DNA from: Blautia faecis
GTDB lineage: Bacteria; Bacillota; Clostridia; Lachnospirales; Lachnospiraceae
Length of the DNA: 51,355 nt
Direction: 5' to 3'
Assembly (NCBI RefSeq): GCF_020554845.1
Contig: NZ_JAJCIA010000029.1
Coordinates: 1-51,355, forward strand
Both the position numbers and the translations under genes were made by a program. Numbering within the stretch: the first letter of the stretch is position 1; every line of letters begins with the position of its first letter. Under the pieces are notes generated by a model. The model saw only the letters and a list, made by a program, of their open reading frames with translations. It was not told where the DNA came from and ran no database searches. Of the stretch, positions 42,615 through 50,889 are shown one piece after another.

Positions 42615-44047
42615 AGCTTTTTACAAAAATCTTTTTACAGGTGGCCTGCATGATCCTGATTTTATCCTCCGCTGTTTTTTTCTATACTTCATATCGCTGG
42701 AAGAATCAGAGTATTCAGTATATCAATAACTATGAATATACCAAATTTCAGAATAATCTTTTACAATTTGAAGAGAAATTAAGACTTACAAGCAGTCAGT
42801 CCGCTAATTCCGATGAGAAAGTCCGAAATCGAATTCTGATCTACGCTTTCCGACAGATTTTCCATGACAGTGCTGTTCTATATCAGAATGGCGAAGAACT
42901 TTACAACGGGACCGCCTATGACTTCGATGTTCAGGGAATCCAGGAGCAACTGGGAGAAGTGGAATTACACGGAAAATGGTATGATGCGGATACTTATATC
43001 TGTGATCCCCTTATCAGCAAAGCCGACGGTAAAACACTGTTGCTTTTTTTTTATTCCTCCACAGAGTCAACTACAAATCTGAATTATCAGATTGTCACTT
43101 ATAAAGATGTTTCTGATGTTCTGGAGAGTAACAGGATCCTTTTTTATCAGGCGGGCACGTTGACGCTGGTTCTGCTTCTGTTAACCGGAACAATTCTTTT
43201 TTTCAGTCTGCGGAAAATTATGGCACCCCTTACAAAATTAAGGGAAGCTGCGGTTTCTGTATCTGAAGGCAACTATGATATACAAGTTCCTGCAGAAGGA
43301 GATACGGAACTAGCACAGGTTGGCAAAAGCTTTAATCAGATGTCCTCCAAGGTTAAAGAACAAATTGAATGCCTTTCCACTGTAAACCATACACAACGAC
43401 AGTTAATGGGAAGTCTTGCCCACGAGCTGAAAACACCTATGACCTCTATCCTGGGATATGCAGATACCCTTCTCACAGTGCGCCTGCAAAGACAGCAGCA
43501 GGAGAGAGCTCTCTCCTATATTTCCAGTGAATGCCGCAGGCTGTCCCGACTTTCGGTAAAAATGCTGGAACTTACCGGATTATATGAAACTGGGGAGGCA
43601 CGATTTGCCCCAACAGAAAACTCAGTGAAAGCTTTTCTGGAGGATTCCAGACAGCTTAACCTCTGCCGTCTGAAAGAGAAGAATATCTGTCTGGAACTTC
43701 AGTGTGAACCGGCTGATCTGAAGAAAAACTTTGACAGAGATCTTATGTTAAGTCTGGTAAACAATTTTATTGACAACGCAGTAAAAGCCTCCGCGGACAA
43801 TTCCAGACTCATACTGGAAGCAACGGCTGAGAAACTGATGGTCCGGGATTTTGGCAAAGGAATCCCGGCTGAAGATCTTGATAAAGTGACAGAGGCATTT
43901 TATATGGTTGACAAATCCCGTTCCCGGGCCAATGGAAGTGTGGGACTTGGACTTGCACTTTGTAAAAAAATTGCGGATATACATGGATTTCAATTGAAAA
44001 TTGAAAGTGAAATAGGAAAGGGAACCTGTGTATTCATTAAATGGTAA
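42611..44047 (+). CDS. Sensor histidine kinase
   Basis: A 478-residue membrane kinase with two transmembrane helices (about 8-27 and 179-199) enclosing a 150-residue extracellular sensor domain of no family I recognise. A HAMP linker follows (about 200-252, MAPLTKLREAAVSVSEGNYD), then the HisKA domain with His271 in SLAHELKTPMTSILGY, and the ATPase domain with NNFIDNAVKA (N box), RDFGKGIP (G1) and SVGLGLALCKKIADIHG (G2). All catalytic motifs are intact. The start is TTG at 42611, overlapping the regulator stop as TTGA with GGAGGTGG just upstream. The signal sensed is unknown. Confidence 0.93.
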   Translation: MKLFTKIFLQVACMILILSSAVFFYTSYRWKNQSIQYINNYEYTKFQNNLLQFEEKLRLTSSQSANSDEKVRNRILIYAFRQIFHDSAVLYQNGEELYNGTAYDFDVQGIQEQLGEVELHGKWYDADTYICDPLISKADGKTLLLFFYSSTESTTNLNYQIVTYKDVSDVLESNRILFYQAGTLTLVLLLLTGTILFFSLRKIMAPLTKLREAAVSVSEGNYDIQVPAEGDTELAQVGKSFNQMSSKVKEQIECLSTVNHTQRQLMGSLAHELKTPMTSILGYADTLLTVRLQRQQQERALSYISSECRRLSRLSVKMLELTGLYETGEARFAPTENSVKAFLEDSRQLNLCRLKEKNICLELQCEPADLKKNFDRDLMLSLVNNFIDNAVKASADNSRLILEATAEKLMVRDFGKGIPAEDLDKVTEAFYMVDKSRSRANGSVGLGLALCKKIADIHGFQLKIESEIGKGTCVFIKW

Positions 44048-44063
44048 CGAATTTCTTTCCAGA

Positions 44064-44117
44064 TTACAATTCAGTTACAATTTACGGAAGATTTGGTGTA
44101 ATTCCAAGTACTATAAT
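44064..44117 (+). promoter_or_regulatory. Promoter region of the lipoprotein operon with direct repeats
   Basis: TTACAATT occurs at 44064-44071 and 44075-44082, again 11 bases apart, upstream of TATAAT at 44112-44117. The match in motif and spacing to the regulator's own promoter suggests a common binding site for the response regulator. The -35 hexamer is weak, as expected for an activated promoter. Confidence 0.5.
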
Positions 44118-44219
44118 CTATATCAGAACATAACCGGATGATTACTATGAGCAATATCAAACACCCGTTCCCCTGGGTCTCCGGTTATGTTCAAACATCG
44201 AAAGGGAGACTTCACACAA

Positions 44220-45806
44220 ATGAGAAAGAATATAGAAAGAATAATCGGACTTACTCTTTGCATGGGAATGTTAGCGGGATGTGCACAGACACCAGAATCT
44301 TCCCTTGTAAGGCAGAAGGGAAATAAAGCACTGGATTCTTACAAAGAAGCGGATGACAAGGATGTCAATATGGCAGGAAATGCCTCCTCCGCTGATCAGA
44401 CAACTGCTTCTGAAAGTACTGGTACAAGTGATACTGCTGCCCCCACTGACGTTCACCCGGATAATGCCTCAGCTGCCAAAACCACTATCCGCGACCTGAT
44501 CAATGCGCCTGAGACTTACAAAAGTCAGGTAACAGACGACACGTCTAAGCTTGTGGTAAATACGGATGCAGCTGTAGAAATACCAGATGTGGAAAAGATA
44601 TCTGCAATTTCTGTTACACCAGCTGCGGTCACACAGGATCTTCTTGATGGTATCACGGATGCCTTTTTCTCAAATGCGAAGATTTACACTGCAGACAGCT
44701 ATTATGTACAGACAAAGGATGAGATCAAGAAAAAAATCGATGAATTAAAAGAAGATGTTGCCAACGGTAATCTGGATCCCAATAATTGGGGAACCGATGA
44801 TAATGGCAATCTCGTATATGATATTTACGGTGACATTGATTATTGGGAAAGCCAGTATGAATCTGCACCTGAAACGAGAAATCTGGTAGAAGGAAGACCT
44901 GCCGTGGGAGTGCAGACATACAGCAGTACTGGTGAAGTTATGGAGGACGATGCTTTTACCGGTATCGCCCAGTTAGATGACGGCTCCCAATATTCTTATC
45001 GTACCTCTTCCTGGGGAGCCTATTCTTTGGAAGTAAGAATCCAGAAGATAGCCCAAAAAGACGGTAAAGAAATCCCTTCTGACGCTGTCTGGTCCGATTA
45101 TTCCAACAGCAGTCCATATGAAAAACCTACCGAAAAATCTATTGGAATTTCGTTGGATGACGCGAAGAAATTAGCCCAGGAAAAAGCAGATGCCATGGGC
45201 CTTGACGATTTAAACCAATGCGGATGGGATTATGCGATTCAGACGTCCATTGGAACAGATGATAACTCCAGTTATCTCGGAAGTGGTTATGTTATCTACT
45301 ACAGCCGTACCATAAATGGAACTCCGCTTACCTATACCATGGATGCAGGTGGAGCGCTTGAAGACATGGACAGTACTATGGAAACCTGGGCTTACGAAAA
45401 CCTTTATTTTTATGTAAATGCAGACGGAATCGACAGCATGACTTATTGCAATCCATACACCATCGGAGAAACTAAGACTGAGAATTTAAGCCTGCTTCCA
45501 TTCAGCGAGATCATGAATATCTACGAAAAAATGATGATCGTCACCAACGCGGACAACCTTACCTATGAAAATTCCAGGGTATTCAATATTGACCGTATCG
45601 TTCTTGGCTATGCCAGAATTTATGAGCCATCCACAGATGCCCATACCGGTCTTCTGGTTCCTGTCTGGGATTTCTTCGGATCCCGCAAAATTGACTCCGA
45701 ATATGATGGCGAAACCTGCTCAGATACGACAGATTGGCCTACCTGGAGCTTTCTTACCATCAATGCAGTAGACGGAAGTATTATAGACCGTAGTCTGGGA
45801 TACTGA
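44220..45806 (+). CDS. Lipoprotein of unknown function under the two-component system
   Basis: The 528-residue protein begins MRKNIERIIGLTLCMGMLAG and continues to a cysteine (LAGC lipobox), so it is a lipoprotein on the outer membrane face. A Ser/Thr/Asp-rich linker follows (about 30-90), then a large domain with many aromatic residues (GDIDYWESQYESAPETRNLV, SLDDAKKLAQEKADAMGLDD, DWPTWSFLTINAVDGSIIDR). I think it belongs to a Lachnospiraceae family labelled DUF6034, but am not sure. The ATG at 44220 has AAAGGGAGA twelve bases upstream. It is followed directly by a broken ABC permease gene, so it once led an export or resistance operon. Confidence 0.75.
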   Translation: MRKNIERIIGLTLCMGMLAGCAQTPESSLVRQKGNKALDSYKEADDKDVNMAGNASSADQTTASESTGTSDTAAPTDVHPDNASAAKTTIRDLINAPETYKSQVTDDTSKLVVNTDAAVEIPDVEKISAISVTPAAVTQDLLDGITDAFFSNAKIYTADSYYVQTKDEIKKKIDELKEDVANGNLDPNNWGTDDNGNLVYDIYGDIDYWESQYESAPETRNLVEGRPAVGVQTYSSTGEVMEDDAFTGIAQLDDGSQYSYRTSSWGAYSLEVRIQKIAQKDGKEIPSDAVWSDYSNSSPYEKPTEKSIGISLDDAKKLAQEKADAMGLDDLNQCGWDYAIQTSIGTDDNSSYLGSGYVIYYSRTINGTPLTYTMDAGGALEDMDSTMETWAYENLYFYVNADGIDSMTYCNPYTIGETKTENLSLLPFSEIMNIYEKMMIVTNADNLTYENSRVFNIDRIVLGYARIYEPSTDAHTGLLVPVWDFFGSRKIDSEYDGETCSDTTDWPTWSFLTINAVDGSIIDRSLGY

Positions 45807-45807
45807 T

Positions 45808-46257
45808 ATGAAGCAGACACTTGGAATTGTACGCTACAATTTCTTCGGCTTTTTCTGTAATCCCAAAGTGATTTTTACCTTCTTTCTGGAATTTGTGCTC
45901 AGTTTTCTGCTTACAGGAAGAATCATGGTTGTTATGGATAACTACAATACGCCTGTACAGTCAATTGAACCTTTCCTGTGGACCTTCGGGGATGGAACAG
46001 CAGTGCTTCTAAGTTCCATGCTTTTGCTTTTGCTGTTCTCCGATCTGCCGAAAATGACACCAGTCACTCCTTATCAGCTGATCCGTACCACCAAGAAGAA
46101 ATGACTCTTAGGCCAGTTTGTCTATATTACATTCGTAACGATTTTATATACATGTTTTATGCTTTTGTTTACTTCTGTGCTGTGCATGAAGAACAGCTAT
46201 CCAGGCAATCTGTGGAGTGACACAGCAGCACTGCTTAGACAGTATCGATTCAAATAA
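45808..46257 (+). pseudogene. ABC-2-type permease, broken by a TGA stop and truncated
   Basis: The first 98 codons encode a membrane protein start (VRYNFFGFFCNPKVIFTFFL, then a helix around LLSSMLLLLLFSD). A TGA at 46102-46104 interrupts after TTKKK. The same frame continues with hydrophobic sense (LLGQFVYITFVTILYTCFML) to a stop at 46257. TGA most likely replaced a TGG. The rest of the expected permease is missing. It begins one base after the lipoprotein stop. No ABC ATPase gene remains nearby. Confidence 0.78.
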
Positions 46258-46258
46258 A

Positions 46259-46519
46259 AGTTCTACTGAATACAGCAGTTCCGTTTCCAGCAGTAGTTTC
46301 ACGGCTATGGACAATCCCGGGAATAATATTTCACCAGTGTCCTGTCTTCCCTGTAAAGTTGCTGCAATACTCCCCGGAGAAGATAATCAGATCTATATCC
46401 CGCTCTCCCAGGCAAGAATTCTGTGCAGCGAATCTGGCACTGCGCTGACTGTAACAAAGGTGTTGCTAAAGATAAAGGGAAAGACCAATCTTGAAAACGC
46501 TAAACAGCATTTTGAATAA
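46259..46519 (+). pseudogene. Fragment of an FtsX/MacB-like permease extracellular domain
   Basis: In a different frame from the broken permease, 86 codons encode VAAILPGEDNQIYIPLSQAR followed by TKVLLKIKGKTNLENAKQHF, like the periplasmic-type domain of MacB/FtsX permeases. Neither the N-terminal helix nor the C-terminal three helices are present. It is probably joined to the preceding fragment by a deletion that removed the middle of an ABC export operon. The assignment rests on short motifs only. Confidence 0.5.
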
Positions 46520-46603
46520 CAAAGATACTTCCTTTTCAGGTGTAAATAAATATCTGCTTATGTTATACTATTGTACAAGACCAATAAAAAGGAGCACTCT
46601 ATA

Positions 46604-47164
46604 ATGAACAGACAGGAACTACTTAACCAAATTGAGCATTATACCCCGTTCAATGAACAAGAAGAGACGGATAAGCAGCTTATTCTGAACTGGATCAGAA
46701 ATAATACCAATGCTTTTTCCAGAGAAAACACGGTAGCACATATGACTGCTTCTGCCTGGGTGGTAAATCAGGATAAAAGCAAAATTCTCATGGTCTATCA
46801 CAATATTTATAATTCCTGGTCCTGGCTGGGAGGGCATGCGGACGGAGAAACGGATTTACTTGCAGTTGCCCTTCGGGAAGTGAAAGAGGAAGCGGGGATT
46901 TCCCATGTCTGTCCTGTATCTGAGGAGATTTTTTCTTTGGAATCCCTTACAGTAGATGGACATGTGAAAAAGGGCAAATATGTGTCCAGCCATTTACATC
47001 TGAATGTAACATATCTGCTGGAAGCAGATTTTGAGGAAGCTGTCTCCATAAAAGCCGACGAGAACAGCGGTGTCGCCTGGTTTTCCCCTGAAGAAGCGCT
47101 GAAGAAATCTACAGAACCATGGTTTGTAGAACATGTGTACTCCAAGCTGATTGAGAAAATGTAA
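46604..47164 (+). CDS. Nudix hydrolase
   Basis: A 186-residue cytosolic enzyme that hydrolyses a nucleoside diphosphate linked to another group. The Nudix box is GGHADGETDLLAVALREVKE followed by EAGI (about 76-99), with the full GX5EX7REUXEEXGU pattern. An N-terminal helical part (1-45) precedes AHMTASAWVVNQDKSKILMV. Substrate unknown; the length suggests a housekeeping pyrophosphatase and not MutT. The ATG at 46604 has AAAAAGGAG upstream; the frame is open 11 codons further. It is followed after 54 bases by rsmJ. Confidence 0.9.
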   Translation: MNRQELLNQIEHYTPFNEQEETDKQLILNWIRNNTNAFSRENTVAHMTASAWVVNQDKSKILMVYHNIYNSWSWLGGHADGETDLLAVALREVKEEAGISHVCPVSEEIFSLESLTVDGHVKKGKYVSSHLHLNVTYLLEADFEEAVSIKADENSGVAWFSPEEALKKSTEPWFVEHVYSKLIEKM

Positions 47165-47218
47165 TGAAAGAAGCCAACAATTATAATACTTATATGATAC
47201 AAAGAAAGAGAAGAGAAC

Positions 47219-47950
47219 ATGAGTGAAAAAATTGTAGTTTGCCTTGAAAAAGGTGGCGCAAGAGATATGGCTGAAGCTTTTTCCAGGCGCACAAATACCC
47301 CAATCGCTGAAAAGCCGGGAGAACACCTGACGGTGCTTTTTAATTCCAAAGGTGTTTCTTTAACCGGATATGGTCTGACTTATCAGGGAGATTTCGAGAA
47401 TATGCTTCACCGGGTGACCAACGGAAGATTACAGCATGAAATGCTAGTACGGGCTTCCAAATCAGAAAAGCCAGGGCGCAAGGCGATAGATGCCACAGCA
47501 GGTATGGGAGAGGATGGATTTCTTCTGGCAGCCCAGGGGTATGAGGTAACTCTGTATGAGCAGAATCCAGTGATCGCTGTTCTTTTGAAGGATGCCCTGC
47601 GCCGGGCAAAGAAGCATCCCGTATTGAAAGAGATCGCTGCCCGTATGAAGCTGGCAGAAGGCAACAGTGTGGAATTAATGCCTGCACTCCTGGATCCTGT
47701 AGACGTCATCTACCTGGATCCCATGTTCCCCGCAAGACAGAAGTCCAGCCTGATCAACAAAAAACTGCAGCTCATCCAGAAGCTGGAGCCCCCATGCTCC
47801 CAAGAGACCGACCTTTTCGACGCCGCTATCAGCGCAGACCCAGATAAGATCATTGTAAAACGACCGCTGAAAAGTGAATTTCTGGCAGGAAGGAAGCCTT
47901 CTTATACGTTAAGCGGAAAAGCGATTCGATATGATTGTTATACGTTGTAG
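47219..47950 (+). CDS. rsmJ: RsmJ-like 16S rRNA methyltransferase
   Basis: A 243-residue SAM-dependent methyltransferase related to RsmJ, which methylates G1516 of 16S rRNA. Conserved parts are DATAGMGEDGFLLAAQGYEV (cofactor site), YEQNPVIAVLLKDALRRA, YLDPMFPARQKSSLINKK (catalytic) and KIIVKRPLKSEFLAGRKPSY. In Firmicutes the exact target has not been proven to my knowledge, so the symbol follows the family. A GAAAGAGAAGAG site precedes the start. Likely a two-gene operon with the Nudix hydrolase. Confidence 0.88.
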   Translation: MSEKIVVCLEKGGARDMAEAFSRRTNTPIAEKPGEHLTVLFNSKGVSLTGYGLTYQGDFENMLHRVTNGRLQHEMLVRASKSEKPGRKAIDATAGMGEDGFLLAAQGYEVTLYEQNPVIAVLLKDALRRAKKHPVLKEIAARMKLAEGNSVELMPALLDPVDVIYLDPMFPARQKSSLINKKLQLIQKLEPPCSQETDLFDAAISADPDKIIVKRPLKSEFLAGRKPSYTLSGKAIRYDCYTL

Positions 47951-48115
47951 AGGAAATAAATTGGCAGAACAGGCGGATGAATAAATGATATATGCGTAGC
48001 AGCATTTTTATAATCCTTTTCGATTACTGTCAGAAGTGCTAGTGCAAATCAGAAGCAACTATGTATAATAAGAATAAAAAGGACAGTATTGCTTATAAGG
48101 AAGGAGAAAATGCTT

Positions 48116-49396
48116 ATGAGAAATGGTAAAAAATCATTAAAAAAAGCCAGCGTACTGCTTACTACATTCTTACTTGTAGTAATGTGTCTGGCAGTGGATA
48201 CCACATCTGTAAGTGCCGCGAAGATCAAACTGAACAAAACAAAGCTTACCTTGACCCAGGGCAAGAAATACCGTTTAAAGGTAAAAGGCACAAAAAAGAA
48301 AGTGAAATGGTCCTCCACAAAGAAATCAGTGGCAACTGTCAATAAAAAGGGTGTCGTTACAGCAAAGAAAAAAGGAACTGCATATATTAAAGCTAAGGTT
48401 GGCAAAAAAACATACAAGTGTAAGGTTACTGTTAAGAGTAAAAAAGCACCTGCAAAGCCAGCACCTACAACACCTTCTGCTCCGGTAAATCCGCCGGCAG
48501 AGCCTACAGCAACACCTACCACAGCTCCAGCAAAAACACCAGTACTAAGTGCAACATCTTTAAGCATGCGTAAAGGTGAATATTATCAGCTTAGCGTACA
48601 GGATCCTAAGCATCTGCCCGTATGGACCAGTTCAAACAAGAATATTGCAGAGGTAGACAGTCAGGGAAAGGTACATGCAATTAATGTTGGAACAACAGAA
48701 ATCAAAGTAGATGCAGGGATTGTTCTTACATGCACAGTTACAGTTACCATGGAAACAAAGCCTCAGACTGAACCAGTTCTTTCGAAAGCAGTTATAAAAG
48801 GGCAGCGGTCAGTCAAGAATGAAGCTGGCGAATCTGTAGTGATTGAGATTCCTCTGAATACTTATACCTATACTTTCAGCACAATTCCAACAAACGTGGA
48901 AGAATTGAAGCAGTATAACATCAGCGGTGATGATGGAAGATATAAGGTGCTCGCTCTTTATGTCATGTCACTTCGGACCTGGAAACCGGAAAATCAGACA
49001 GATTGCGAAGAAATGATCGGATATTTATGCAATAAGCAGTTATCTGTTTATGAGAAGCAGAGATTAGCAGAGCAAATGAAAAAGAGTAAACAGTATCTCT
49101 ATCTTGGAAATGCATTCTTAAATGGTGCAACTCCGGCGAATGACTACACACCTTCACAGCCTTATTCAATTACATTAACTCAGGATTCTGTAGTAGATGA
49201 AGATCAGATATACATTCCGGCAAATCCTTCCATACCATCTCCTGATCAGTATAGAGCCTTTATCTATTGCAAGGCTTCTGACAGTGGTAAATGGATCGAT
49301 GTTTATAAATCATCTAAGGACGGAAACTGGTATATGTATAAATGGATGGATCTGATCACTTCAATAAAAGCCCCGGCTTCAAGTAATCCATTCTAA
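48116..49396 (+). CDS. Secreted protein with two Big_2 (Ig-like) domains
   Basis: The 426-residue product has a signal peptide (MRNGKKSLKKASVLLTTFLL, cleavage near VSA-AK). A very basic Big_2 domain follows (about 33-108, KSVATVNKKGVVTAKKKGTA), then a Pro/Thr linker (PAKPAPTTPSAPVNPP), a second Big_2 domain (about 143-215, NIAEVDSQGKVHAINVGTTE), and a C-terminal region of 200 residues that I do not recognise. No LPXTG motif or membrane tail is seen; the Lys-rich first domain may bind the wall by charge. The ATG at 48116 is nine bases after AAGGAG, better placed than one two codons before. A signal-peptidase gene scar follows the stop. Confidence 0.82.
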   Translation: MRNGKKSLKKASVLLTTFLLVVMCLAVDTTSVSAAKIKLNKTKLTLTQGKKYRLKVKGTKKKVKWSSTKKSVATVNKKGVVTAKKKGTAYIKAKVGKKTYKCKVTVKSKKAPAKPAPTTPSAPVNPPAEPTATPTTAPAKTPVLSATSLSMRKGEYYQLSVQDPKHLPVWTSSNKNIAEVDSQGKVHAINVGTTEIKVDAGIVLTCTVTVTMETKPQTEPVLSKAVIKGQRSVKNEAGESVVIEIPLNTYTYTFSTIPTNVEELKQYNISGDDGRYKVLALYVMSLRTWKPENQTDCEEMIGYLCNKQLSVYEKQRLAEQMKKSKQYLYLGNAFLNGATPANDYTPSQPYSITLTQDSVVDEDQIYIPANPSIPSPDQYRAFIYCKASDSGKWIDVYKSSKDGNWYMYKWMDLITSIKAPASSNPF

Positions 49397-49403
49397 ATAT
49401 GTC

Positions 49404-49472
49404 TTCAGGTTTGACCAGATTGTGGGGAAAGCTGTTGTAAGATACTATCCATCTTTTAAGTGGTTAGGATAA
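49404..49472 (+). pseudogene. 3' scar of a second signal peptidase I gene
   Basis: Bases 49404-49472 encode FRFDQIVGKAVVRYYPSFKW followed by LG and a stop. The intact lepB at 22036 ends with the same RFDQIVGKAVVRYYPS. Only the last 22 codons remain, seven bases after the Big_2 gene stop. A deletion must have joined the Big_2 gene to the end of a signal peptidase gene. Confidence 0.9.
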
Positions 49473-49477
49473 TAAGA

Positions 49478-49525
49478 AACGCGAATATCAGTGGCTTATT
49501 AAGTACTGGAATATTCGCGTTTTTT
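49478..49525. terminator. Intrinsic terminator after the signal-peptidase scar
   Basis: AACGCGAATAT (49478-49488) pairs with ATATTCGCGTT (49511-49521), followed by TTTTATTT on the plus strand. The stem can extend inward through CAGT/ACTG. It may also serve folT, which converges on it. Confidence 0.85.
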
Positions 49526-49566
49526 ATTTGATATCGCTAAGTTTTTATATTTTCAAATATATGTAA

Positions 49567-50133
49567 TCAGTTGGCAACTGGTTTTCTAAAAAGATTAAAA
49601 ATTCCTGTCTGCTCAATCAATCTTGTGATGGTAAAGAAGATAAAGGAATCAATTGGCCACATGATCAAGTTCTTTACAGTACGCATTGGGAGGATTGCAA
49701 GGAAGCCTTTTCCGTAGAGCATATCCAGCCATAAGGTATTTAACAGAACATTTACAATCAGAACGACAACCAGTTTTGCAATCAGCACGCGGCGGAAGGT
49801 GAGCTTATGTTTGTAGTAAAAACATCCATAAATAAATGCCGCGAGCATTGCGTTAAAGGTGAACCCAAAGAAAAATGGACCATCCGGGCGGATAAAGAAT
49901 TTCACAATATCCAGCACACCGGCAAACAGACATCCGGTAATGGGTCCAAACAGATAATCAGCAATCTGGTTTGGGATACTGGAAAATCCAATTTTTACAT
50001 AAGGACCGATATTGATAGAAGCAACTGAATTTAAAATCAGTGCCAGGGCAGCGAGCATTGCACAGACTGCCAGGGTAGAAGTGGTTTTCAGCTCTTTGGC
50101 TGATGTGAGAAACATGTTCTTTGTTTTCTCCAT
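49567..50133 (-). CDS. folT: Folate ECF transporter S component
   Basis: The 188-residue membrane protein is the substrate-binding subunit that joins the shared ECF ATPases and T component to import folate. It has five to six helices and the family segments INIGPYVKIGFSSIPNQIAD, FGPITGCLFAGVLDIVKFFI and FNAMLAAFIYGCFYY. An aromatic, proline-rich loop (RPDGPFFFGFTF) contributes to binding. The ATG at 50133 has AAGGAGG eight bases upstream; 11 earlier codons are open. A THF riboswitch and a promoter lie upstream, which supports folate as the substrate. The ECF energising module is not in the window. Confidence 0.92.
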   Translation of the reverse strand: MEKTKNMFLTSAKELKTTSTLAVCAMLAALALILNSVASINIGPYVKIGFSSIPNQIADYLFGPITGCLFAGVLDIVKFFIRPDGPFFFGFTFNAMLAAFIYGCFYYKHKLTFRRVLIAKLVVVLIVNVLLNTLWLDMLYGKGFLAILPMRTVKNLIMWPIDSFIFFTITRLIEQTGIFNLFRKPVAN

Positions 50134-50137
50134 AAAA

Positions 50138-50181
50138 AAATTACCTCCTTTTCTTTTTTCGCTCACAATAGGAGATAATTT
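50138..50181 (-). promoter_or_regulatory. Hairpin hiding the folT ribosome site
   Basis: On the minus strand AAATTATCTCC (50171-50181) can pair over 11 bases, with one U-G pair, with GGAGGTAATTT (50138-50148), which is the folT ribosome-binding site. The loop is about 22 bases. This is a likely translational off-state for the THF riboswitch. Confidence 0.65.
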
Positions 50182-50204
50182 ATGGATTCATATTTATCTT
50201 CTGT

Positions 50205-50303
50205 TGCAGCGAGAAGCAATTCGCGAACCGCAAGATTTCTCTTTTCGTCCTCCGGCAACTCTCCATCCGGAAGGCACTTTACGCTCATGAACTTACTCTG
50301 CAT
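50205..50303 (-). ncRNA. Tetrahydrofolate (THF) riboswitch
   Basis: The minus-strand leader reads GCAGAGTA near its start, then GCGTAAAGTGCC, GGATGGAGAGTTGCCGGA and GACGAAAAG. This is the order of conserved blocks in THF riboswitches found before folT. It begins within about 20 bases of the promoter -10 at 50319-50324. The closing stem UGCAG/CUGCA can form between about 50298-50303 and 50205-50210. Confidence 0.85.
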
Positions 50304-50318
50304 TACTTTACAAGTGGC

Positions 50319-50347
50319 AGTATATAGCAGATTATTGGAAAAAGCAA
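50319..50347 (-). promoter_or_regulatory. Sigma-A promoter of folT
   Basis: On the minus strand TTGCTT (50347-50342), 17 bases, TATACT (50324-50319), directly ahead of the THF riboswitch. Confidence 0.8.
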
Positions 50348-50495
50348 GTAAAAAATATAAAAAAATATAAGTTTTTGCAATTAAGAAAACGGATAAGAAA
50401 TCGTGGCATTTTCTCCATATTTTCTAAAACTTTGTCCATATGTTTTTACAAAAATCAGACTATAATAAAAGAAAAAACGTTCAGGAGGAATCATT

Positions 50496-50705
50496 ATGGC
50501 AGTTTTAGTTACAGGTGGTGCTTGTTATATTGGAATCCACACGGTAGTGGAGCTTCAGAATGCAGGATATGATGTTGTGGTACTGAACAATTTAAGAAAT
50601 GCAAGTGAAAAAGCACTGGACAGAGCATCAAAAATCACAGGAAAACCAGTGAAATTTTATAAGACAGATATTCTATGGCAGCAATCTATGTTTTGCAAAC
50701 TCTGA
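50496..50705 (+). pseudogene. galE: UDP-glucose 4-epimerase, N-terminal stub
   Basis: The first 58 codons match GalE ([20 protein letters not shown] then [13 protein letters not shown]), after which homology stops following KFYKTDI and the frame ends within ten codons. Intact GalE has about 340 residues. The NAD-binding glycine motif GGxGYIGSH is damaged: Cys replaces the second key Gly and Ile replaces Ser. A good GGAGGAAT ribosome site remains. The rest of the gene has been replaced by unrelated sequence. Not functional. Confidence 0.9.
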
Positions 50706-50742
50706 CGCCTTTGTTGTAAGGTATATATATGAAAGAAAAAAT

Positions 50743-50889
50743 ATGAGAAAATTAGCACTAAGTGATGAAATTTCACTTCGAGTTGATAAGGCTGCAAGAT
50801 ATATTTGCGGTAAAGTCAACTCCATAATGAAGGATAAAAAAGAGGTGACCACCCGGGTCGCATTTTGTTTTCCGGATGTCTGTGATTAG
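50743..50889 (+). pseudogene. N-terminal stub of a TIGR03960-type radical SAM protein
   Basis: The 48-codon frame starts MRKLALSDEISLRVDKAARY and has KEVTTRVAFCFPDV before the TAG. This is the opening of the TIGR03960 radical SAM family, in which full-length members have about 600 residues. Homology ends at the point where family members continue with an IGMSHLG-like segment. There is no clear ribosome site. It directly follows the galE stub, so two unrelated gene starts lie together with both bodies missing. Confidence 0.7.
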
